Positions 56,246 to 64,000 of a stretch of 64,000 bases of DNA are shown in pieces; position 1 is the first letter of the stretch, and every line of letters starts with the position of its first letter. The position numbers and the translations under genes were made by a program. The notes under the pieces were generated by a model. The model had not been told where the DNA came from, did no database searches, and worked only from the letters and a program-made list of their open reading frames with translations. This DNA is from Stereocaulon alpinum (taxonomy: Eukaryota > Ascomycota > Lecanoromycetes > Lecanorales > Stereocaulaceae), in contig JAEUBA010000002.1 of the NCBI GenBank assembly GCA_018257865.1, forward strand, positions 248,001 to 312,000, read 5' to 3'.

Positions 56246-57649
56246 ATGGCCATCATTCTCTCCATCAACTCCGGCTCCTCTTCCGTTAAAGTCTCTATCT
56301 ACCAATCATCAACCCAAGGTCAGCCTCCAAAACAACTCGCTGATGCTCAAATTAATGGACTCACTGCTCCTCCGGCCAAATTGACTTATGAACGCGGATT
56401 GGAGAGAGTAAAGAACCAAGAAGTCAAGGACATTAATTCTAACGAAGACGCTTGCGAATACATACTCGATCATCTCGTCAAAGACAAGGGTTTGTCTGAG
56501 ATCTCTAGCAGAGATGATGTCACACATGCCTGTCACCGCGTTGTCCATGGAGGAGACTATCCTGATGCTCATGTCATTGATCAAGAAACGTACCATCACC
56601 TCGAAGATCTAACAGATCTGGCACCTTTACACAATAGCAGTGCTTTAGCTATCGTCAAAGCGTGCATGAAAGCTCTCCCTAAAGCCAAGAATATTGCGTA
56701 CTTCGACACATCATTCCATGCAACAATTCCAGAAGCTATCCGCACCTATCCAATTGATCCCAAGACAGCGAAAAAGAACAAATTACGGAAGTATGGATTT
56801 CACGGAATCAGCTATGCATTCATTATCAAATCAGTAGCTGAGTATTTGAAGAAGCCTGAAAGCAAGACGAGCATTATTGCGTTACATTTAGGCAGCGGAG
56901 CATCAGCTTGTGCAATCAAAAATGGGAAGTCATTGGACAACAGCATGGGCTTGACACCATTAGCGGGTTTGCCGGGAGCGACGAGAAGTGGAGATGTGGA
57001 TCCAAGGTAAGATGTCTGCGCAAGGAGCCCCTCGCAATAATGGTTGATCTTTGGCAAGTTTGATATTCCATTTCACACACGATGCTGGGAAGCCAAGTAG
57101 GAGTAGTACCAAGGACTTACACATCAGCACGGTAAGTTACGAAGATAAGGACATGTTGAGGGCCACAGTAGATCTGACACATAATGCAGGCAGAAGAAAT
57201 CCTGAACAAGAAATCAGGATGGAAAGCCTTGACCGGCACCACCGACTTCGGCAAGATCTCTTCCTCGCAAGACCCCGCATGCAAGCTCGCCTTTGACATC
57301 CTCGTTGACCGCATCACCGGGTTCATAGGCAGCTATTATGTGAAACTACAAGGGCAAGTAGATGCTTTGGTCTTCGCAGGAGGCATCGGGGAGAAAGGAG
57401 CATTGCTAAGGACAGAGATCGTTGAGAAATGCAGATGTTTGGGGTTTGAACTTGACCAGCAAACTAACAACAATATGATTGAGGATGTCGTTAGAGATAT
57501 CGGGCAGGACGGTGCAAGACATCGAACGCTCATTTGCCAAACGAACGAGCAGGTAAGCAACAAGCCTAGGAGATAAGTTTCGCTTACGACTAATTGAATC
57601 ATAGTTCGAGATGGCAAGGCAGTGCGCTGTGGGCTTGCAATCGGAATGA
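56246..57649 (+). CDS. Acetate kinase
   Basis: Converts acetyl phosphate and ADP to acetate and ATP. Exons 56246-57006, 57059-57131, 57190-57552 and 57605-57649 give 413 residues in phase. ASKHA-fold motifs are visible: LSINSGSSSVKVS at the N-terminus, HRVVHGG, DTSFHATIP, RKYGFHGISY, LHLGSGASACAIKNGKSLDNSMG and FAGGIGEKG. The last exon restores the family end FEMARQCAV that the unspliced frame lacks. It is paired divergently with phosphoketolase, a conserved fungal arrangement of the phosphoketolase pathway. The first ATG of the real frame is 56246; a TTG further up is ignored. Confidence 0.96.
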
Positions 57650-58170
57650 CTACATTAGAGGACCAGTCAATCATAGGAAGCCAATATGATGTTTTCTCAT
57701 CAGAGCCACCTCAACATCGAGAACAGTCGGCTCGGATCTAAAGTTGACCTGCCCGTTTCCCATGAAGCCATCTGCGTAGATGCGAAAATACGTCGCCAGC
57801 GAAGAGTCTTCACTAGACAATCTCATACATTGATCCAATTGTTGATCTGTTTGCTTTCGGTCCCACGGGTCGCTCTTTCTGTCATAGATCTATTCGAGGT
57901 TTGCTCTTGCAAGTGTGGGAAACCCATTCTAGAGATTTAATACATGACTGACTCAGAGACTCGTCGATTTGATTCTCACTGGGCAGTAAACTAAAGCCAT
58001 TTGGAACAATGTCCCAGCTTGCGAGCCTTGCCAGCAAACATCCCAACTACATAAGACCTGGTGCTATTATATAAGGATGCTTTCAGGCCCTGAATACAAC
58101 CAAGTGGCGCTTCAATTGACTCGAGAACAACTCACTTCCAACACAACCTCTGCTCCTTTGAATACATGCT
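57650..58170. other. Short intergenic region
   Basis: 521 bp between two plus-strand genes: acetate kinase 3' UTR and the next promoter. An AT-rich TATTATATAAGG near 58065-58076, about 100 bp before the next ATG, is a likely TATA element. Confidence 0.45.
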
Positions 58171-59152
58171 ATGTCTGGGGACGAGCAACTTTCCCCCCTG
58201 TGGGAGTATGCATCTTCCAGCACTACCAGAGTCTCGGACGATATTGATGACAGCTGGAAAACTCAGAGTCGTCCACGTAGAGGCTCATCAGCTACCGTCA
58301 CCTTGTCACCTTGGCCAACCCCCGGTACTATGTTCAGTGAGATTCCAAAGGTTTCCCTGAGAACCCCGGGTGCTCCTCGAATAACGAACATCGAACGCGG
58401 CTACATTAGGAGTGTCATTGCCACACCACACTGTTACCACATCATCATAGATCCTGCAGACGGAGGACGTCACCTGTACGCCCCATACTCACGGGAGGAA
58501 TTTTGCATGATCGTGGCACGCATAGCTGAAGAGATGGAACCTGTGGCCGAAATTTTGAACGCCGACGTGGACTCTGTACTACCGCAGCACCAAGGAGAGG
58601 AATATCTGAACTTCCTGGTTGGAAAGATCTTCAAATTTTTGAGAGTGGGTAAAATCCCGGTGTCTTACGTCTTGGAGAACATCTTTTCGCTCGAGGTACA
58701 AAACGTGTGGCTAGAAACAGAGTCAGATATTGCGTGGCGTGAGAATCTGGACGAGTTCAAAGAGATCATTGAAAGGTACGTCGGCATTGGCTAGCAGGTG
58801 ACGCAAGCTTATACCCTGTTGCTAAAGAGAAGGGTTGAGTACGGCTAAGGAAAGAGTTAGTACGGATAGATCCAAAGGTAATGCTGGGCCCCGGACAACA
58901 AGATTACGGAAAGCAGATAAGTCAGAGGAGGATGCAGACCCCGATTTCCGTGGCAGACCGTCAAAACACTCAGATATAGCTTCTCTTGACTCCTCGGAGC
59001 CCAGACGTCGGAGCGAACGCATAGCTCAGTGTGATCATCCGGACTATGTCAAGGGATCATCACCCATTGAGGATGATGAATCTGACTCTGGCAGTGTTGC
59101 TCCGAGAAGGTGGTATACCCAACATCATTATCTTGGAGGTAGACCACTGTAG
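58171..59152 (+). CDS. Hypothetical protein
   Basis: Two exons, 58171-58775 and 58828-59152, joined by a 52-bp intron (GTACGT...TGCTAAAG, phase 2), give 309 residues. I do not recognise the family. The N-terminal 70 residues are Ser/Thr/Pro-rich. The middle (about 75-200) looks folded and helical with ITNIERGYIRSVI, LYAPYSREEFCMIVARIAEEM and FLVGKIFKFLRVGKIPVSY. The C-terminal exon is basic and acidic low-complexity (RTTRLRKADKSEEDADPD, RRRSERIAQ) and may be a nuclear localisation tail. Without splicing the second part would seem a separate frame starting with TTG. Confidence 0.65.
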
Positions 59153-59574
59153 ATGATCACATTGGTGAAAACTGTACACCTCTACTGCTTTCTCGACTCA
59201 GGCCATTCAAAACTTCTCGGAATGCAGTGGCGTAGTTGGCAGTAAGAAATCTCAGAATGGAATAACCTTGCGCAGAAAGGTGTAGTCGGCAACATTCTGA
59301 CTTATAGCTCCGGAGGAGCCTATCCACAAGCACCATGCATTCTACAATTCATTCACAATTCAACAGTATTCATCCCAAACTGAGCATAGATTCGAGCTGA
59401 GAGACAAAGTAAACGTGGGAAGACTTCGAAGGCCAAGCGCTATCTAGCGCGGCTGACTCAAAAACCAGACTCCTCGACAACCCACGTCATCGCTCAAATC
59501 TGCAATTGCACAACACTTATGTGCAAAAAGATAGTGTACATAGGGGCTTGGGCTGCAAATTGCAAAAGTTTTAT
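59153..59574. other. Short intergenic region
   Basis: 422 bp between the hypothetical gene and the tRNA; nothing recognisable. Confidence 0.35.
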
Positions 59575-59671
59575 AGTCGCACTGAGGATCGAACTCAGAA
59601 CCTTCTCGGTGCATGGAGCATGGATTCACAGCGATGTGAACGAGAAATCATAACCATTAGACCATGCGACT
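59575..59671 (-). tRNA. tRNA-Val(CAC) with an intron
   Basis: On the minus strand AGTCGCA pairs perfectly with TGCGACT as the acceptor stem. GGTCTAATGGTTATGA is the D arm and the B box GGTTCTGAGTTCGATCC-like segment (GTTCGATCC) forms the T arm. The anticodon stem TCTCG/CGAGA encloses a TTCACA...C loop, giving anticodon CAC after removal of about 25 bases inserted just 3' of position 37. The intron contains TGTGAA, complementary to TTCACA around the anticodon, as expected for the intron pairing used by the splicing endonuclease. Length 97 with intron, about 72 without. Confidence 0.88.
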
Positions 59672-59834
59672 TGGAATGAAAACTTTCAACGTCCTCAACC
59701 TTATTATAAAATATAATGTCAATAACATTTTTGGTATCTGCCCTATCTCAATACCCGTTCTTACCTTGACTTCCTACTCTTCACCAGATAACGAAGAGAG
59801 GAGACCTACGAAGATACAGCGATAGATATCCGAC

Positions 59835-60147
59835 ATGGAGAGGCTACCGGACAAGAACATTATGCGGTTAGCATTTCAAAAATACTGCTCTTTTACTCAA
59901 CTGCCCACTACGATCCATAAGTACATACGACAAGCTACCTATTCGCTTGTTACTGCAATCCCCTCACTGCGTCCTTGGACCCTACCTCTGGTCCTTCTAT
60001 ACAGCCAAGCTTAAGTCTACAGTCATTTACACTCATGCTCCCAACAAGTTTCGTCTATCTAGGCTGCTCCTGAAGATCTGGCCGATGAACCTACGTCAGC
60101 ATTTCACGATAGAGCAGTATTACGGTGTCATGGGGAGAGTGAAGTGA
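59835..60147 (+). CDS. Candidate small protein of 85 residues
   Basis: Exons 59835-59866 and 59922-60147, joined by a 55-bp intron (GTTAGC...CATAAG, phase 2), give a basic protein of 85 residues: MERLPDKNIMR, then TYDKLPIRLLLQSPHCVLGP, and a Lys/Arg/Leu-rich C-terminus ending YYGVMGRVK. No known domain is apparent and the donor is weak, but the frame reads as protein and phase is kept. It could be a remnant of a larger gene. Confidence 0.35.
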
Positions 60148-60725
60148 GAGCTAAGTCTTAACTGAACGGTTTTCTCTATTACCTTTGTTCCCATCAATCG
60201 ATTGGTGCCTCATTAATCGATCTTTGCTGTGATCCTTTTCGATCTTTAGACCTCACACAGTACATCTGTTCTACCGACTGCTAATTCTCAAGCACACAAA
60301 TTGGGGTCGCACCACCCCCTTGATAGATTCGGTAAGTCTTGGAAAGTACGGGCTTGCTTACCCAATTGAGTTTGCACACTGTCTCTCATGCTTTCATTTC
60401 ATATTTGATCTCAATTTCCGCATTACTTCTTCTCACAACATCATCAAACACGGCCAGTGTTTGGCTACGAAGCGACTCTACCCCAGAGGTATCCTTTAAA
60501 CCTGCCGTGTGAGTTCTGCGAGGGGCATTTGTTCAGGCTTCTCGTCGGTCAAGAGCTCGGCAAACCTCACTTTCATTTCACATCGATTTCCGTCCGATAT
60601 GACTCCGGTATGAATCAAGCCCACACGAAACACAAATTGCTTGTTGACCTTGTCAGACTCAGCCAAACCCATAAACCGTGTGCCTACGGGCACCATTAGT
60701 CAATATCATAAAGCAGTCGACAGCA
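60148..60725. other. Short intergenic region
   Basis: 578 bp before the coiled-coil gene, mostly pyrimidine-rich promoter-like sequence with TCATTTCA and TTTCTC runs. No gene is supported. Confidence 0.35.
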
Positions 60726-62285
60726 ATGGCAGGACAAATAACAGACAATGACTTCCTATTTACGAGCTCCGGCGTCTTATCAACCCGAGTTGGTGAAGAG
60801 TGGATGGATGGGCGCAGCGTTCTACTCACTCAGCCAATCAAGTACGTCCGTCCGTGGAACAACGTGATTACCTTCGACAAACTGTCGAGCGACAATCTGC
60901 CGCCTTTCTATGTCCGTCTTTGCGACGACCAAGTGGGCCATCTTTCGCACTATGCTCGCTCAAGTAGGAAGACTGTTCATGTATCCAAGCTGGGACTATG
61001 GTGGCCTTGGGACTTTAGCCAAACCGGACACATCTCGCTGCAGAGAGAGAATTGGGGGGCGGCGTACACTGGGCCAACAATTAACACCAAAGACCGAATA
61101 TTGAAAGGCGGTCCGCCACTCCCCGAGTTCGTTGACCCCTGCCTACCTCTCACTTACACTTCTTGTGATCGGATCATGCCCCAGGGTACAAGCGGGCTGA
61201 AAGGGAGCGCTCCCAAGAGACCCGAGGCCACGAACGTAAGAGTCGAGCAAGTGTTGCCGAAGAGGCGAGAGGTCTCTGTTGAGGAAGACCAGAAGATCGG
61301 TGGTGCTTCTAAGAAGCTGTGTCTCGGTGTAGGCAGTGTGGCAGTTATCAAAAGCGAAGCTACCCTGAAAGATGTCCCAGTCTTCGAAAGCAAACCTCGT
61401 CTGTTCGTCGAAAACGTTTCCATCAAAGAAGCCTTATCCTTCTACGAATGTCTCGTCGAGAATGCCCATCAGTCTCAGCAGAGAATTACGGACCTGGAAG
61501 CAGAGCTGAAAGGAAATCAGAGGCAATGGAATGACTACGACGTCAAGCTTCATACGAAATGGCAGATTCGTTTGGCTAAGGAGAGCGAAGAAGTCGAGAA
61601 GCTCAAGGTAGACCTAGCTGTATCCGATGGCCTGCTAAAGGCAAGCAAAATCACAGTATCTGCCCAAGACAAGAAGCTCCAGATGCAGGAGCAGACACAG
61701 ACACTCCTCGAGGAAAAAGAGAGGACAATCAAGGATCTGAACACACAACTAGCAAAATGGCAAAGCCAAGCACGCACTATGCTTGGCCCACTTTTCGGCG
61801 GAGAAACCTCAAGCAGTAACACAAACGACCAACTTCCCACCCCAGCCAACAGGGCGACCACCATAATCCCCACCCCAATCCCCAAACCCGCAGGCACTAA
61901 AACCTCACCCAAAGCACCCCAGACAAAAACGAACCCCACCAGCCTTAAATCCCCCCCAAACATCCCCATCCCCTTACCCTTAACCCCCACCAAATCCGAC
62001 GCCAGCAGAAGCTCTACCCAAGTACCCAAAACCAATGAATCAGCCATCCTCGCACGCTCCGCCCTCACCCCGGCCAACAAAGCCCAAGCCCCACTCACAT
62101 CTACCAAGTCCGATGGAGCACCAATAGCCCCTGCTGCCAGTAGAGTGAAGAAAGTTTTAGCTTCTGGAGGCGAGGCACCAACGGCTACTGCACCGACTAA
62201 ACTGTCTCCGTACCAGCGCTGTGATCGTCAGCTCAACGGTACGGCTCATGTGATGCCGAAGATGAAATCGAAGCCTGCGTCTTGA
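60726..62285 (+). CDS. Hypothetical coiled-coil protein
   Basis: Single exon of 519 residues from ATG 60726 (GCAATGG); the frame extends upstream only through a GTG. The N-terminal 150 residues are moderately conserved-looking, with Trp-rich VGEEWMDGRSVLL, KYVRPWNNVITF and LGLWWPWDF. A heptad coiled coil spans about residues 255-370 (ALSFYECLVENAHQSQQRITDLEAEL type). The last 150 residues are low-complexity Pro/Thr/Lys with repeats of the form PTKSD. I do not recognise the family, and no enzymatic motif is visible. It may be a nuclear or cytoskeletal scaffold. Confidence 0.65.
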   Translation: MAGQITDNDFLFTSSGVLSTRVGEEWMDGRSVLLTQPIKYVRPWNNVITFDKLSSDNLPPFYVRLCDDQVGHLSHYARSSRKTVHVSKLGLWWPWDFSQTGHISLQRENWGAAYTGPTINTKDRILKGGPPLPEFVDPCLPLTYTSCDRIMPQGTSGLKGSAPKRPEATNVRVEQVLPKRREVSVEEDQKIGGASKKLCLGVGSVAVIKSEATLKDVPVFESKPRLFVENVSIKEALSFYECLVENAHQSQQRITDLEAELKGNQRQWNDYDVKLHTKWQIRLAKESEEVEKLKVDLAVSDGLLKASKITVSAQDKKLQMQEQTQTLLEEKERTIKDLNTQLAKWQSQARTMLGPLFGGETSSSNTNDQLPTPANRATTIIPTPIPKPAGTKTSPKAPQTKTNPTSLKSPPNIPIPLPLTPTKSDASRSSTQVPKTNESAILARSALTPANKAQAPLTSTKSDGAPIAPAASRVKKVLASGGEAPTATAPTKLSPYQRCDRQLNGTAHVMPKMKSKPAS

Positions 62286-62640
62286 AGGATGGATAGGAAA
62301 GAGTGAGACGCTCACGCAGAGGAAAGGAGGACATGAGATCTATGACATGAACCCGACATCAGCTTGGGTGGCGGCTGCATAGATAGGGGTGGTAAGTGAT
62401 AAGCGATTAGGCAGTCAGTGGCAAGCATAGATAGGATTCGCGAGCATTCAGCAGAAGAGGACAGGACTAGCAAAGAAGAGAAACTTGATGACAATTCGTT
62501 GTAGCCAGACCGTTACAACTTTTCGTAACACATGACCAACAACCACGGATATCCGTAGGGCATAAGATAAGCCCATGTTAAATCATGAACCCTGCTCTTT
62601 AGAAAGTCTATCCTCCACGCATGAACTACTATCCCAAACA
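62286..62640. other. Short intergenic region
   Basis: 355 bp between convergent genes; nothing stands out. Confidence 0.4.
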
Positions 62641-64000
62641 TCACTCTCCTAGCTTTGTCCTTAATCGATCCACCTCCGCTGTCAACTTACTGATCTCCTG
62701 GCTCTGCGCGGACATAGTCTTAGTCTGTACCTCCAACAGGCTCTTAATCTCAGCTAACGAGTTCTGTATCGGCTGATCAGAGAGGGGTGCCGATGATGAC
62801 TTGGGGCTGGACAGAGAGCCGACTGTAGATTTCGGGGCAGGAACGGGGCTAGAAAGAGAGTCGATGGTATTCTTTGAGGCGGTTCCTGGGTTAGTGAGAG
62901 CTTCGATAGTGGACTTGGAGGAGGGTGCGGGACTGGAGAGATGCTCGAGTGTTGATTTGGACGAGGCAACCTCTTGGGACTCAATCTGTGTTCTTGTGTC
63001 CTGGCTGGCGGCTAATTGACTTGCCCTGTCGAAGTCGTCGGGCTTGTCTTTGACTGACGAAAGGCCATCACCAAGCGCTCTTGAGGTGGGTGTTGGTCCG
63101 GACTTCTCTTGCGGTGCGGCTGCAGCTGCGTGCTTCTCAGAACGATCGACAGGCTTGGCGATCTCCTCGAAGTCGGAGCTGTCGTCGTCTAGCTCGTCAT
63201 CTTCTTTGTCGTCGTTGAACTTCGATGCGAGATCTTTGATGGAGGAGGTCTGCTCTTTCATCGATGGTGGTGGGCCACGGAGAGCGGAAGCCGATGGCGT
63301 AGGTTCTGGCTCAGGTTCGGGTGCTTTCTTTGTTGGTGAAGGGAGTTTGGGCGACGGTGCACGGGCAGTAGGTTTATAGTCTGTAGCTACTTCTGCTGGT
63401 TCCTCGCCTGCGTAGACACCAGCTAGATCGATCTTCGGTGGTAGACCTTGCTTGCCATCGAACCACTCGGCCGCGGACATTGCAGGCTTAATGCCTACAG
63501 TGGGCGGGAAGATATCGTCTTGGAACACTTCCGCCCGTCGAGGAACTAGAAAAGATATTGGTTCGATATAGGAGTCGTTTACTGTCTTGAAAGCGCGCAT
63601 GACTTCGTTCTCGTGGACATTGACGCCACGTTTGGGTAGGAAGGCAATGCCTCGTTGAGGATCGCCAGACTTGTATTCGGAGAGGAACTCGAATTTGTCG
63701 TTAGCATACTCGAAGTATCGGATGTTGCCGTCGCTATACTGTGTCAGTAAAAGAGTGATGCTTGGGGCGGCTCCTTTCCTCACCCCTTCCCGGCTAGGTA
63801 GAGACACTGCGTGCCATCATCCCAGAAGGGCATGCACACCCCAGATATGGCATCCAGCATCTGAAATCCCTCTAACGGCTCCTTAGGCTCTCTGATATCC
63901 CAAAGCCCCAACTGCCGGTCACTCATCTTCGAAAATCCTGTGGTAGCTACCCTATCATGCTCACCCATCCATGTCACACGACTGGCCTTCGCCCCTCCAT
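62641..64000 (-). CDS. Coronin, C-terminal part (runs off the window)
   Basis: Actin-binding WD40 protein that regulates actin patches and Arp2/3. Visible exons: from beyond 64000 down to 63784, and 63733-62641 (50-bp intron, phase 2). The upstream piece carries the coronin signature ASRVTWM...TTGFSKMSDRQLGLWD and the downstream one KGDGNIRYFEYANDKFEFLSEY, AFLPKRG and the FQDDIFPPT segment that closes the propeller. A long disordered Pro/Ser/Asp-rich unique region follows (about 250 residues with repeated SKST...LSSP units), and a C-terminal coiled coil (LAEIKSLLEVQTK...EVDRLRTKLGE) for trimerisation. The N-terminal blades are outside the window. Confidence 0.95.

Overview
The window is nuclear DNA of a filamentous ascomycete (Pezizomycotina; gene content and style fit Dothideomycetes, but I cannot name the species). 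The evidence is short GT-AG introns of about 45-65 bases with fungal branch sites, fungal-only families (Atg17, SconB, SAT4-type membrane proteins, UstYa/DUF3328 proteins), and a tRNA with an intron next to its anticodon. I derived gene models by hand from codon phase and splice sites, and checked that joined exon lengths are multiples of three.

Layout. 1-8132 is a conserved housekeeping block: SMC3 (partial, minus), RIO1 kinase (plus), ATG17 (minus) and the F-box/WD40 protein SconB/Met30 (plus). 8133-12764 is gene-poor and holds a secreted alpha/beta-hydrolase pseudogene broken only by TAG/TAA stops. 12765-15309 has a SAT4-type membrane protein and an alpha/beta hydrolase. 15310-22000 is accessory: an orphan 355-residue protein, a 62-bp minisatellite, an octamer microsatellite and a 150-bp duplication. 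21961-32494 has a hypothetical protein, a membrane-anchored serine hydrolase, a multi-pass membrane protein, a DOMON/cytochrome b561 protein and NudE.

33882-44422 looks like a secondary-metabolite locus. It has a 14-TM MFS exporter, a 71-residue secreted peptide with two Kex2-type KR sites that ORF calling misses because of an intron, two UstYa-family (DUF3328) genes with intact HxxHC motif pairs, a SAT4-type membrane protein and an O-methyltransferase. This is the gene set of a fungal RiPP (dikaritin-like) cluster. I regard it as the most interesting part of the window. The product and the core peptide are inference.

45402-64000 returns to ordinary genes: a small secreted Gly-rich protein, an APC-family permease, a RING/Cys-rich/SH3 protein, a divergent phosphoketolase-acetate kinase pair (acetyl-phosphate route to acetate and ATP), two hypothetical proteins, tRNA-Val(CAC), a possible 85-residue protein, and the C-terminal part of coronin.
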